This document shows, in pieces, positions 1 to 9,648 of a stretch of 64,000 nt of DNA. A program made the translations under genes and the position numbers. The DNA lies in contig NZ_JACBXS010000007.1 in NCBI RefSeq assembly GCF_013415485.1, positions 86,079 to 150,078 of the forward strand, written 5' to 3'. This stretch comes from Rhabdonatronobacter sediminivivens. GTDB lineage: Bacteria > Pseudomonadota > Alphaproteobacteria > Rhodobacterales > Rhodobacteraceae. The notes under the pieces were generated by a model, which ran no database searches, was not told where the DNA came from, and worked only from the letters and a program-made list of their open reading frames with translations. Each line of letters opens with the position of its first letter. Position 1 is the stretch's first letter.

Positions 1-19
1 GCAGGCGGGAGACAAGGTA

Positions 20-1522
20 ATGGATTACGGATTCACAATGGCCGCATATGCGGTCGCAACGGTCCTGTTTGTCCTGTCGCTGGGCGGGCTTTCGAACCAG
101 GAAAAGGCCAAGCGCGCGGTCTGGTACGGCATCATCGGCATGACGGTGGCCGTGGGCGCAACCATGGTTGGCCCCGGCAGCGGCCTCTGGATACTCTCGC
201 TGGTGCTGATCGCGCTGGGCGGCATTGTCGGCTGGCAACTGGCAACGCGGGTGCAGATGACCGAGATGCCCGAACTGGTGGCCATCATGCACAGCCTGGT
301 CGGCCTGGCCGCGGTGCTGGTGGGGATCAACGCGCATCTGGAGATCGGCCGTGTCGCCGAAGCCTTTGCCAGTGCCGCACTGCCCTTTCCGCAGCCTGCA
401 GGCCCCATGTCCACGCAGGCGTATGACCTGTGGCTGGGCATGACCGATTTCGCCATGATCATCGGCAAGAAGACCGCGGTCGAGGTCACGATCTTGCGGA
501 TCGAGCTGATGCTGGGCATCTGGATCGGGGCGGTGACCTTCACCGGATCGATCATCGCCTATGGCAAGCTGGCGGGCCGCATCAACAGTGCGCCGTTGCA
601 ACTGCCTGGCGGGCACATGCTGAATGCCGCGGCGGCTGTCCTGTCGGTGGTCTTTGCCGGGCTGTATCTGGCCTATGCCGAAAACAGTGTGGCGGCGATC
701 CTGATGCTGCTGGTGCTGACCGCGCTGGCGCTGTTCATCGGCTATCACCTGATCATGGGCATTGGCGGCGCCGACATGCCCGTGGTGGTCTCCATGCTCA
801 ACAGCTATTCGGGCTGGGCGGCGGCAGCCATCGGCTTCAGCCTGGGCAACGAGCTTCTGATCGTGGTCGGTGCGCTGGTGGGCTCCTCGGGCGCGATCCT
901 GAGCTACATCATGTGCAAGGCCATGAACCGCAGCTTCGTCAGCGTGATCCTGGGCGGCTTTGGCGGCACCACCGGCCCCGCGGCAGAGATCGAGGGCGAG
1001 CAGATCGCGATCAATGCCGACGGCGTGGCAACCGCGCTGAACGAGGCCGACTCGGTCGTGATCGTGCCGGGCTACGGCATGGCGGTTGCGCAGGCGCAGC
1101 AATCGGTCAGCGAACTGACCCGCAAGCTGCGCGCCAAGGGCAAGAACGTGCGCTTCGCCATTCACCCGGTTGCCGGGCGTCTGCCGGGGCACATGAACGT
1201 GCTGCTGGCCGAGGCCAAGGTGCCCTATGACATCGTTCTGGAGATGGACGAGATCAACGATGACTTCCCTGACACCGATGTGGTGATCGTCATCGGGTCG
1301 AACGATATCGTCAACCCGGCGGCGCAGGATGATCCCAACAGCCCCATCGCCGGGATGCCGGTGCTGGAGGTGTGGAAGGCCAAGCAGGTGTTCGTTTCCA
1401 AGCGCGGCGCCGGCACGGGATATTCCGGCATCGAGAACCCGCTGTTCTTCAAGGAGAACACACGCATGTTCTACGGCGATGCGAAAGCCTCGGTGGACAG
1501 CCTGCTGCCGCTGATCGAGTGA
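20..1522 (+). CDS. pntB: NAD(P) transhydrogenase subunit beta
   Basis: Inner-membrane subunit of the proton-translocating transhydrogenase, which uses the proton gradient to transfer hydride from NADH to NADP+. The 500-residue protein has a run of hydrophobic segments over roughly the first 320 residues and then a soluble NADP-binding domain with the [10 protein letters not shown] nucleotide-binding motif near residue 350. The C-terminus keeps the family [16 protein letters not shown] region. A GGAG sequence lies just before the ATG at 20; an in-frame ATG at 38 is an alternative. The alpha subunit gene would be expected just upstream, outside the window. A strong terminator follows at 1559. 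Confidence 0.96.
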   Translation: MDYGFTMAAYAVATVLFVLSLGGLSNQEKAKRAVWYGIIGMTVAVGATMVGPGSGLWILSLVLIALGGIVGWQLATRVQMTEMPELVAIMHSLVGLAAVLVGINAHLEIGRVAEAFASAALPFPQPAGPMSTQAYDLWLGMTDFAMIIGKKTAVEVTILRIELMLGIWIGAVTFTGSIIAYGKLAGRINSAPLQLPGGHMLNAAAAVLSVVFAGLYLAYAENSVAAILMLLVLTALALFIGYHLIMGIGGADMPVVVSMLNSYSGWAAAAIGFSLGNELLIVVGALVGSSGAILSYIMCKAMNRSFVSVILGGFGGTTGPAAEIEGEQIAINADGVATALNEADSVVIVPGYGMAVAQAQQSVSELTRKLRAKGKNVRFAIHPVAGRLPGHMNVLLAEAKVPYDIVLEMDEINDDFPDTDVVIVIGSNDIVNPAAQDDPNSPIAGMPVLEVWKAKQVFVSKRGAGTGYSGIENPLFFKENTRMFYGDAKASVDSLLPLIE

Positions 1523-1558
1523 TCAGGCGGTCGCGTATGGCTGCCCCCGGCAAAGCGC

Positions 1559-1581
1559 AAAGGCCCCCGAGGGGGCCTTTG
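1559..1581 (+). terminator. Rho-independent terminator after pntB
   Basis: A perfect 10-bp stem (AAAGGCCCCC / GGGGGCCTTT) with a two-base loop starts 37 bases after the pntB stop codon. It could also act on the opposite strand for the convergent tail-spike gene, whose stop codon is at 1649. Confidence 0.8.
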
Positions 1582-1648
1582 TCATGTCCGGCTTTGCACA
1601 GGGTCAAGGATGGCAGGGCCCCGTGAACAGAATCGATAATCGGGCCAC

Positions 1649-4546
1649 TTATGAAAGCACCTTGGCGATCAGCGGCAGCTTGAAGAACGTCTCAGCCCCG
1701 TTGTTCCACGCGGAAACGTAGATGATGGGGTTTGGCGGTATGATGGTCTGATCTACCGCTCCGTTGATCGTCGCGCCGATCTGGTTTGCGTTCGACAGGA
1801 CAGGACTGCGATAAATCCGGGCGCTCTGCCCGCCGATCTGGTCGGCGATGACCCGGTATTCTTCGCCGGCCTCCACTTCGAAGGCGACGTAAGGCCCGTC
1901 AGCGTTCTCTCTGAGAATACGGTAGATGCCCGTCCCCGGGTCGTACTCCACTGCGCCGCCACCGGGCTGCCCCAGCGTTCTGGTGCCAACGACATTCGGC
2001 CCGAGGTTCGGCGCTGCCAGAAGCCCGTGACCCGCCGGGCCAAGCCGGTCGAGAATAGCCTTCAGGGTTTCCTGCATGGACGCCATATCAAGCCCGGGCG
2101 GGAGAGGGGCCGCCTGACGCCCGGACACCACCTGCTCGCCGTTGACATGCAGGCCGCTTCGGCGCAGCGCGGGGCCGCCACCCCCGACGTAGAAGCCGTC
2201 ATCGTTGCTTGCCCCGCTTCCCCACGGCACCACCGTCACGCTGCGCCCGATTTCCGCTTCGCTGCGCCATGCGTAAGCCCCGCCCGCGCGCAGCATGTCA
2301 GTGCTGGTGGAGGTGCCGAATATGTCCGCCACGCCAAATGACTTCGGACTGTCGTTCTCAAAGGTGAACCGCAGGTATCGCCCGGTCGCAAACCCGAAGC
2401 CGCCGGTTTGCTGCACAAGACGCGGACAGGGTGCGCCATTGTACCCGGCTTTCACAACAAGCTCCCACGTGCTGTTGTCGGTGCTGACCTCGATCTTGCA
2501 CTTGTCGGGCCGGTCCTGATTGTCGAAGTTCACGCCAAGCGACATCCAGGTGCGGTTGGCGCCAAGGTCGATCGTAACCGCCGTCTGAGTGCCGTCGGTG
2601 ACAGATCCGGTCAGACCGGGGGTAAAGAGGTTATTCAGGTTGATGCTGTCGCCCGTCGCCGTAACATCATGGAATTGTGTGGCGAACTGCAGATGGTTGT
2701 CCGCCTTCCCGGTGATCTGACGATGCAGCGGCAGCACAGAAGCAGCAGACACGCGCATGTGGTTGGTCTGCATCCAATAGAAATTCGGTTGGGTCGCAGA
2801 CGTGCCCTCGTAGAGTCCGATATCGTCATCGTGGTGCCCGTCTATAAATCCGGTGATCAGGTTTCCACGCGCACCGGAACCGAACTCAATCTGAACGTTG
2901 TCCTCGGGGTCGGTCTGGTTGGCGCCCCAATCCCAGACCATCACATCCAGCCAGTTGCGGGAGAAAGCGCCTGACGTGCGCACCGCCCGCCGGGCCCGAT
3001 TCCCGCCAGCGGTTTGTGTGGTCAACTTGATGTTGTTTGCAGAAACGACACGGGATGTGTCCTCTTCCGAGGCGCGGTTGTCCACATCGAAACCGTAGAC
3101 CGTATCATAGACCGTGAAATCCATCTCGTTGCTTGTGATGTACCCGGTGCCGTCCACCTCCAGCTTTACGCCGGTGTCAAAGCCAGCCACATATGCCTTG
3201 AACTCGCACCAGGATACACCACGGTTTCCGGCCCCCGCGCCCGCAGAACCGTCATCCCCGATGCGCAAGCCGACACCGCCGGGGGAACTCGCATGTGACG
3301 CGCGCTTGCGCAGTTCGACGTCGATGCGTGTCTTGCGCGGCGGGCGCGAAAAACGGGTGGGGGCCTTTGGGCGCCAGACATCGAAAAAGGGATCGTTGGC
3401 GTTATTCCCGTGTGCCTCGAAATACCCGTAGACCTCACCGCCCGGCATCAGGTCGATACCATCATCGTCACCGATGCCGTGAAACTCCGCCCCGTTGCGC
3501 AGGTCAAGGATCGCGCCCTGCTTGATCTGGAGGCGCCCGGCGAAGGCGTAGTGCTTCCCCGGCGATCCGATGATGCGCCCGCCGCCAAGTCCATTGGCCG
3601 CGTCGATAGCGGCCTGAATGGCCGACCGGTCATCCGTAGTGCCGTCCCCGACCGCGCCGAACTCCGCAAGATACAGATGCGCGGTGGCCGCTGTCAGAGC
3701 TGTTTGCATCTGGGCCGAGGTCGTGTCCAACGCCGTGGAATTGGCCAGAGACAGGTCACGCGCGTCATTGGCCGTGTTCACCGCAGCCTTGGCATCAGCC
3801 AGCGCCTGCTCCAGGGCGCGGGCATCCATGGCGCCGTCGATCAAGGCTGCTTCGGTCACGTCCAGCACCTGCACCTGCGCCACGGCTTCGATACTGTCCA
3901 GCCCGTAGCAGCGCACGAAAGGGCGCACATGCACCGTGCCGCTGGCCAACTGCGCATCCACAGTGCCCAGCGATGGCGCGCCCACGGAAAAGGTGAAGGC
4001 CCCCCGCCAGATGCCGTCATCCACCCACAGCGTGCGATCCTCCAGCACGGTGCTGCCCTGCGCGGCATAATCCGCCCCCAGCCGCTCCAGCGCAAAGCGC
4101 ATTCCCGCGCCCGCGATATCGACCGGGTTCACAAGCCGACGCGTGGCAAAGAATGCCACATAAACCCGACCGGGATGCACTGCCACGGCATCGCGCGGGG
4201 CGACAAGGCGATCGGCATTGGTGACGACGGCGCATTCGCCCAGACCGGGGACGTTCTGCAGGCTGATGGCGTCATCCGCGTCCAGGCCGGGGACATCGTC
4301 AGGGGCGCCGGCGGCCTCGGTCGTCCAGGCCCAGGGGGCAACGCCGGGGCGCGTGCGCGCACTGGCAGCAGCCCGGCGCAGGGCGGGTTTCAACCCGTCG
4401 ATCTGGGCTTTCGCATGGGTGTGGGCATCGACCCGGTCTTCGGTATGATCATAGAGCGCATCGATCACCCGCTGAAGCTCGGCCACGAAGGCGGCCTGGT
4501 CCGGTTCGGTTCCGTCGGTCGGCGGGGTAAAAACGGGTCGTGTCAT
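1649..4546 (-). CDS. Tail-spike-like protein with pectate-lyase-type beta-helix domain
   Basis: A 965-residue phage or GTA-type receptor-binding protein. Residues about 1-260 form an N-terminal module ending in an Ala-rich helical, probably coiled-coil stretch (ALEQALADAKAAVNTANDAR). Around residue 290 comes the motif FGAVGDGTTDDRSAIQAAID, the hallmark of the pectate lyase_3 parallel beta-helix seen in tail spikes. A region near 665-730 (WMSLGVNFDN, IEVSTDNSTWELVV, GRYLRFTFEN) looks like an F5/8-type C carbohydrate-binding module. The C-terminal part is Gly-rich and beta-rich. A GAGG ribosome site sits 7 bases before the ATG. No other phage gene flanks it, and it lies downstream of tRNA-Gly. 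It probably binds or cleaves a surface polysaccharide; the substrate cannot be told. Confidence 0.8.
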   Translation of the reverse strand: MTRPVFTPPTDGTEPDQAAFVAELQRVIDALYDHTEDRVDAHTHAKAQIDGLKPALRRAAASARTRPGVAPWAWTTEAAGAPDDVPGLDADDAISLQNVPGLGECAVVTNADRLVAPRDAVAVHPGRVYVAFFATRRLVNPVDIAGAGMRFALERLGADYAAQGSTVLEDRTLWVDDGIWRGAFTFSVGAPSLGTVDAQLASGTVHVRPFVRCYGLDSIEAVAQVQVLDVTEAALIDGAMDARALEQALADAKAAVNTANDARDLSLANSTALDTTSAQMQTALTAATAHLYLAEFGAVGDGTTDDRSAIQAAIDAANGLGGGRIIGSPGKHYAFAGRLQIKQGAILDLRNGAEFHGIGDDDGIDLMPGGEVYGYFEAHGNNANDPFFDVWRPKAPTRFSRPPRKTRIDVELRKRASHASSPGGVGLRIGDDGSAGAGAGNRGVSWCEFKAYVAGFDTGVKLEVDGTGYITSNEMDFTVYDTVYGFDVDNRASEEDTSRVVSANNIKLTTQTAGGNRARRAVRTSGAFSRNWLDVMVWDWGANQTDPEDNVQIEFGSGARGNLITGFIDGHHDDDIGLYEGTSATQPNFYWMQTNHMRVSAASVLPLHRQITGKADNHLQFATQFHDVTATGDSINLNNLFTPGLTGSVTDGTQTAVTIDLGANRTWMSLGVNFDNQDRPDKCKIEVSTDNSTWELVVKAGYNGAPCPRLVQQTGGFGFATGRYLRFTFENDSPKSFGVADIFGTSTSTDMLRAGGAYAWRSEAEIGRSVTVVPWGSGASNDDGFYVGGGGPALRRSGLHVNGEQVVSGRQAAPLPPGLDMASMQETLKAILDRLGPAGHGLLAAPNLGPNVVGTRTLGQPGGGAVEYDPGTGIYRILRENADGPYVAFEVEAGEEYRVIADQIGGQSARIYRSPVLSNANQIGATINGAVDQTIIPPNPIIYVSAWNNGAETFFKLPLIAKVLS

Positions 4547-4710
4547 GCTTCATCCTCGTGAAAGGCCCCGCGCGGTGGCGTGGCAAGGTCCCGGTCCATC
4601 TGTCTGCAAACAAGAGCCAGTGATCCGCGGACCCTACGGGGGAAAGCTGAAACGCCGCCAAAGGCACCGTGCGCTGCGAATGGGGGCGCGCAACAGGGTG
4701 GCCGCAAACG

Positions 4711-4741
4711 AAAACAGGCGGCCCGAAGGCCGCCTGTTTTT
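4711..4741 (-). terminator. Rho-independent terminator of tRNA-Gly
   Basis: A 12-bp stem, AAAACAGGCGGC pairing with GCCGCCTGTTTT, closes a short loop and is followed on the minus strand by further T residues. It begins about 14 bases after the tRNA 3' end. Confidence 0.85.
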
Positions 4742-4754
4742 CGGTCGTTCGATT

Positions 4755-4829
4755 TGGAGCGGGCGATGAGATTCGAACTCACGACCCCAACCTTGGCAAG
4801 GTTGTGCTCTACCCCTGAGCTACGCCCGC
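4755..4829 (-). tRNA. tRNA-Gly (anticodon GCC)
   Basis: On the minus strand the acceptor stem GCGGGCG pairs with CGCCCGC and is followed by T and an encoded CCA. The anticodon loop reads CTTGCCAA, giving GCC (Gly). The T-loop GTTCGAATC is canonical. The length is 75 nt with CCA. A terminator follows directly and a promoter-like pair of boxes precedes it. Confidence 0.95.
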
Positions 4830-4845
4830 CCGCTTCGATGGTTGC

Positions 4846-4874
4846 GATTTACAAACTCCGCCCGGGGGCTGCAA
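4846..4874 (-). promoter_or_regulatory. Putative promoter of tRNA-Gly
   Basis: On the minus strand TTGCAG and TAAATC are separated by 17 bases, and the second box ends 16 bases before the tRNA 5' end. This fits a housekeeping-sigma promoter for a stable RNA gene. It is called from spacing and position alone. Confidence 0.5.
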
Positions 4875-4915
4875 GAGCGAAATTCGCCCGCACCAAAGAA
4901 TTTTTCGCCCGCTCC

Positions 4916-5719
4916 CTATGGTGCTGGCTGCCGGGTGCCGGTCGCCGTGACCGCCGGAAGGGTGAAGTCATCGCTATGCACCACCACCCCGGCCTGACCC
5001 AGCAGAACAATGCCATAGGCGCCGGGTTCCGGCACCGACAGGGACGTATCTTCGGTCTGCATGTCCATCGGGGTCTGATGCGCCAGGCTCTTGAGCACCG
5101 TGAAGCCCGCGCCGTTGCAACTGCCCGAGATCGTCCGATGCACATGCCCGATCACCAGATGCGCCACCCGCCCGCGCGCCAGGGACCAGAAGGCATCGGC
5201 ATTCTTGAGCGAAATCCGGTCCATGCCCACAAAGCCCACATCAAAGGGCGGATGATGCATGAACACCACCACCCGCCGTTCCCCGGCCCCGTCCAGTGCC
5301 GAGGCGAACCATTCCAGCCGTTGCGCACAAAGCGCGCCGCCGTGAAAGGGCATCACATCCGGGGACAGCGAATCCAGAAAGATCAGCCGGTGATCCGGCG
5401 TATCCACCACCGATTGCAGATAGCCGCCCGGAGCGCGTGGCAGGTCCGGCAGGGCCGCGTCCAGCGCGGCGCGGTCATCATGGTTGCCCGGCACCACCGA
5501 GACCGGCAGCGGCAGCGCGGCCAGCCGCTCGGCCAGCCGGTCATAGACCTCTGCCGGGCCGTCATTGACCAGATCACCCAGAAGCACATAACGCGCGGCA
5601 TCCGGGTGAAGGGCCTGCGCATGTGCAAGGGCGGCCTCGAACCTCTCCCACGGGTCGATGCCGATGACCCGCGTGCCCGGGGCGGTCAGATGCAGGTCGG
5701 AAAAGACGATCAGTTTCAT
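4916..5719 (-). CDS. Metallophosphoesterase (CpdA-like phosphodiesterase)
   Basis: A calcineurin-like phosphoesterase of 267 residues. The dinuclear metal-binding motifs are all visible: SDLH at 7-10, GDLVND near 48, GNHD at 78-81, then MHHPP and GHVH further on. It resembles the class III cyclic-nucleotide phosphodiesterase family (CpdA), but the substrate cannot be settled from sequence. The start at 5719 was preferred over the ATG at 5725 because AGGGG sits 7 bases before the former and directly abuts the latter. Confidence 0.85.
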   Translation of the reverse strand: MKLIVFSDLHLTAPGTRVIGIDPWERFEAALAHAQALHPDAARYVLLGDLVNDGPAEVYDRLAERLAALPLPVSVVPGNHDDRAALDAALPDLPRAPGGYLQSVVDTPDHRLIFLDSLSPDVMPFHGGALCAQRLEWFASALDGAGERRVVVFMHHPPFDVGFVGMDRISLKNADAFWSLARGRVAHLVIGHVHRTISGSCNGAGFTVLKSLAHQTPMDMQTEDTSLSVPEPGAYGIVLLGQAGVVVHSDDFTLPAVTATGTRQPAP

Positions 5720-5737
5720 GGTCATCCCCTGAGTCGG

Positions 5738-6292
5738 TCAGCTCTGGGCCGGTTCCATCTTGCGGATATAGGTCCATGTGGGCACCGCCGCGCCGCGGGC
5801 GACGGAGAACGCCTCGGCATCGCCCAGATATTCAAAGCCGCAATTGGTCAGCACCCGCGCGGACACTGGGTTGTCCTGAAACACCTCGGCAAACAGGGTG
5901 CGCGCCTGCAGCGGGTTGGCGGCGATGATGGCGCGCAGCGCTTCCGAGGCATAGCCTGTGTTCCAGAACGCCGGGGCCACCCAATACCCGATCTGGTTCT
6001 GCCCCCGGTCAAGTGGTTTGACCGAGATGATGCCGATCACCTCGGCCGAGCCATGGGCGGTGCCGTCCATGATCCAGACCGATTCGTCCTGCGGGTTGGC
6101 GCAGGCGCGTTCGACAAACGCCTCGGTCGCGCCGGGGGGCAGGGGGTGGGGGATGGAGCGCGTGCCTTCGGCCACGCGGCGGTCGCTGGCGTAAAGCCGC
6201 AGCATCCCTGTATCGGATTGGCGAATGGGCCGCAGCACCAGACGTTCGGCATGGATCTGCCCGTTGGTTGCGGTTGTGGTCTGAACTGTCAC
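5738..6292 (-). CDS. GNAT-family N-acetyltransferase (RimJ/RimL type)
   Basis: A 184-residue acetyltransferase that would use acetyl-CoA to modify an amine. It begins with the RimJ-like ERLVLRPIRQSD strand and contains YWVAPAFWNTGYASEALRAII, the acetyl-CoA-binding loop region, followed by NPVSARVLTNCGFEYLG, typical of RimJ/RimL relatives. The start is a GTG at 6292 because a strong AAGGAGGAG lies 7-8 bases before it; a longer frame to 6328 has no comparable site. The gene ends 18 bases before the phosphoesterase start, so the two probably share a transcript. The substrate is unknown. Confidence 0.85.
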   Translation of the reverse strand: MTVQTTTATNGQIHAERLVLRPIRQSDTGMLRLYASDRRVAEGTRSIPHPLPPGATEAFVERACANPQDESVWIMDGTAHGSAEVIGIISVKPLDRGQNQIGYWVAPAFWNTGYASEALRAIIAANPLQARTLFAEVFQDNPVSARVLTNCGFEYLGDAEAFSVARGAAVPTWTYIRKMEPAQS

Positions 6293-6376
6293 CTGCGCTC
6301 TCCTCCTTGCGCATGTCGGGGGCGGCATTGGCGCGTTTGGGGCCTCCGTCCCCGCAGCGCCATGGCGCCAAACAGG

Positions 6377-6410
6377 ATGCGGGGGCCGACCTGGTTGCCG
6401 ACCCCCGCAT
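6377..6410 (-). terminator. Possible terminator after rpmA
   Basis: A 9-bp perfect inverted repeat (ATGCGGGGG / CCCCCGCAT) lies 24 bases after the rpmA stop. The loop carries a second small repeat of GTCGGC. There is only a short T run, so efficiency is uncertain. Confidence 0.5.
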
Positions 6411-6433
6411 ACATGTCTGATATGACTGTTGGG

Positions 6434-6703
6434 TTACTCGGCAGCGTCCGTGGCCGGAAGTACGGATACAAAGCTGCGCCCCTTCAGGCCCTTGTGAAAG
6501 GTCACGCGCCCTTCGGCGGTGGCAAAGATCGTGTGATCACGGCCCATGCCCACGCCATCGCCCGGCCAGTGCTTGGTGCCGCGCTGGCGCACGATGATGT
6601 TGCCGGGGATCGCAGCCTGCCCGCCATAGAGCTTCACGCCCAGGCGGCGGCCTGCGGAATCGCGTCCATTGCGGGAGGAACCGCCTGCTTTCTTGTGTGC
6701 CAT
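6434..6703 (-). CDS. rpmA: 50S ribosomal protein L27
   Basis: L27 is part of the large ribosomal subunit near the peptidyl-transferase centre. The 89-residue protein starts [18 protein letters not shown] and contains [21 protein letters not shown], both diagnostic. It follows rplU with a 6-base gap, the usual L21-L27 operon. Confidence 0.98.
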   Translation of the reverse strand: MAHKKAGGSSRNGRDSAGRRLGVKLYGGQAAIPGNIIVRQRGTKHWPGDGVGMGRDHTIFATAEGRVTFHKGLKGRSFVSVLPATDAAE

Positions 6704-6709
6704 TCTGCG

Positions 6710-7378
6710 TTACTCCTTGTCTTGCGCCATGTCGGCGGCTTCGGCGACCCAGCCGTCAACCTTGCCACGTGCGCCCAGTTGCTCTTCCATATAGGCAACA
6801 TCCTCGGCGGTCCAAGCGGCGATCTGGTCAAAATGGAACACGCCGGCTTCGTTCAGCTTTTCGACCATCTTGGGGCCGACGCCGGTCAGCTTTTTCAGAT
6901 CATCGCCCGCGCCGTCGCGGGCTTCGCTCAGCAGATTGGCCGGGGCGGCGCCGCTGGTGGCTTCGGCCTTGGCGGGTTTTGCAGCCTTGGGAGCGGCGGC
7001 TTCGATGGCAAACCCGGACACCGATCCGGTGCCGATCGCGGCCTTCACACCCGTCGCATCCGCGCCCGAGGGCAGGATGTCGGTCACGCGCACCAGCGTC
7101 AGCTTCTGGCGGTGGCCCTTGGTGCGCTGCGAGCTGTGCTTGCGGCGGCGCTTGACGAAATGGATGACCTTGTCGGCCTTGATCTGGTCGATCACCTCGG
7201 CCTGCACGGCCGCGCCTTCGACAAGGGGGGCGCCCACGACAGGGGCATCGCCGCCCACCATCAGGACGTCGTTGAACTGGACCGTTTCACCGGCCTGGGC
7301 AGCAATGCGTTCGACGCGCAGCACGTCGCCGGTCTGAACGCGATACTGTTTGCCGCCGGTTTTGAGAACCGCAAACAT
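6710..7378 (-). CDS. rplU: 50S ribosomal protein L21 with C-terminal helix-hairpin-helix extension
   Basis: L21 binds 23S rRNA in the large subunit. Residues 1 to about 103 form the normal L21 domain (MFAVLKTGGKQYRVQTGD, RRRKHSSQRTKGHRQK). A further 120 residues follow an Ala/Lys linker and contain a helix-hairpin-helix-like segment (LTGVGPKMVEKLNEAGVFHF). Total length is 222 residues, about twice the E. coli protein; such extensions are familiar in Rhodobacteraceae annotations. The start at 7378 has AAGGAAG upstream and is the family start. Confidence 0.96.
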   Translation of the reverse strand: MFAVLKTGGKQYRVQTGDVLRVERIAAQAGETVQFNDVLMVGGDAPVVGAPLVEGAAVQAEVIDQIKADKVIHFVKRRRKHSSQRTKGHRQKLTLVRVTDILPSGADATGVKAAIGTGSVSGFAIEAAAPKAAKPAKAEATSGAAPANLLSEARDGAGDDLKKLTGVGPKMVEKLNEAGVFHFDQIAAWTAEDVAYMEEQLGARGKVDGWVAEAADMAQDKE

Positions 7379-7509
7379 CTGTGTCTTCCTTTTCGACTTC
7401 CGCGCCCTGTGGCCCCCGGTCATGCCGGGCGTTGGGTGCCTTCGGGCAGCGTGCCCATTGCGGGCATGAGATATGGCCTGCGCGGGCCGGGGCCTGGACA
7501 GGAAGCCGC

Positions 7510-7538
7510 TCTATCAGGGAAAGCGGCCGCGCTGTCAA
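7510..7538 (-). promoter_or_regulatory. Putative rplU-rpmA promoter
   Basis: On the minus strand a consensus TTGACA (7533-7538) is followed 17 bases later by GATAGA (7510-7515). This would leave a leader of roughly 125 bases before rplU. The TTGACA also lies in the loop of a 9-bp repeat (CGGCCGCGC / GCGCGGCCG, about 7524-7552) that could double as a weak fumC terminator. Confidence 0.5.
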
Positions 7539-7573
7539 GGCGTGCGCGGCCGATTCTGCCGCCGTCCGGGGGC

Positions 7574-8968
<1,395 letters not shown>

Positions 8969-9025
8969 GGCAGGCTCCGTGCGGCTGGTTTGCGCCTGCT
9001 CTAGCCTGCGGATGCGGGAAAATCA

Positions 9026-9049
9026 ATCGGTATGCCTTTGCATACCGAT
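9026..9049 (-). terminator. Terminator of sspB
   Basis: A perfect 10-bp stem (ATCGGTATGC / GCATACCGAT) with a 4-base loop begins 7 bases after the sspB stop codon and is followed on the minus strand by TGATTTTCC. Confidence 0.7.
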
Positions 9050-9055
9050 GGCGCC

Positions 9056-9523
9056 CTATTTGCGGAACTTGTCCAGGCTGACAACCTCGCCCGATTTCGG
9101 GGCCTCATCCTCGGGCTCGGCCTCCATCATCGGGGCTTCCTCGTCATCCTCGTCATCCTCATCACCTTCGGCATGCAACTCGAATCGCAGGCCAAATTCC
9201 ACCGACGGGTCCACGAAGGTGCTGATCGCATCGAGCGGGATGTAAAGCGGCTCGGGCGCGTTGCCGAAATTCAGCGTGATGGCAAAACCGGACTGATCCA
9301 CCTTCAGATTGTCGAACCAGTTCTGGATGACCAGTGTGATCTCGCTCGGATAGCGGTCGCGCAGCCAGTTGGCCATCTCCATCTCCGGGTGGGTGGTGTC
9401 CACGGTGATGAAGAAATGATGGTTTCCCGGCAGGCCATCGCGGGCCACGCGTGACATGACCTCACGGATCAGGCCGCGCATGGCGTCATGCATCAGATTG
9501 CCGTAGTCAATTGTCTGCGCCAT
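9056..9523 (-). CDS. sspB: SspB-family ClpXP adaptor protein
   Basis: SspB delivers ssrA-tagged and other substrates to the ClpXP protease. The 155-residue protein has the alphaproteobacterial SspB fold region (YGNLMHDAMRGLIREVM, HHFFITVDT, FAITLNFGNAPEPLYIPLDAI). It is followed by a very acidic linker (about residues 117-140) and the C-terminal VSLDKFRK, which matches the ClpX-binding tail. A 9-bp inverted repeat lies just upstream (9533-9564). Confidence 0.92.
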   Translation of the reverse strand: MAQTIDYGNLMHDAMRGLIREVMSRVARDGLPGNHHFFITVDTTHPEMEMANWLRDRYPSEITLVIQNWFDNLKVDQSGFAITLNFGNAPEPLYIPLDAISTFVDPSVEFGLRFELHAEGDEDDEDDEEAPMMEAEPEDEAPKSGEVVSLDKFRK

Positions 9524-9532
9524 GGGTTTTCT

Positions 9533-9564
9533 TGCCTATGCTTTGACAGGTTTCAGCATAGGCA
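9533..9564. promoter_or_regulatory. Inverted repeat upstream of sspB
   Basis: TGCCTATGC and GCATAGGCA are separated by 14 bases, and the inner half-site lies about 10 bases before the sspB start codon. It could be an operator or an RNA hairpin near the ribosome site. No binding protein can be named. Confidence 0.4.
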
Positions 9565-9648
9565 TATTGCCCCCGATTGAAAGGGGCGATGCCGGGTTTT
9601 TCGCCGCAGGCCGGGACCGGGGCAGGGCGCGCTCATATGCCATGCAGA

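Noticed and set aside
1523..4755. Prophage or integrative element at tRNA-Gly
   Set aside because: Only one phage-like gene is present. No integrase and no duplicated tRNA 3' end were seen between the tRNA and pntB, so an intact element is not supported.
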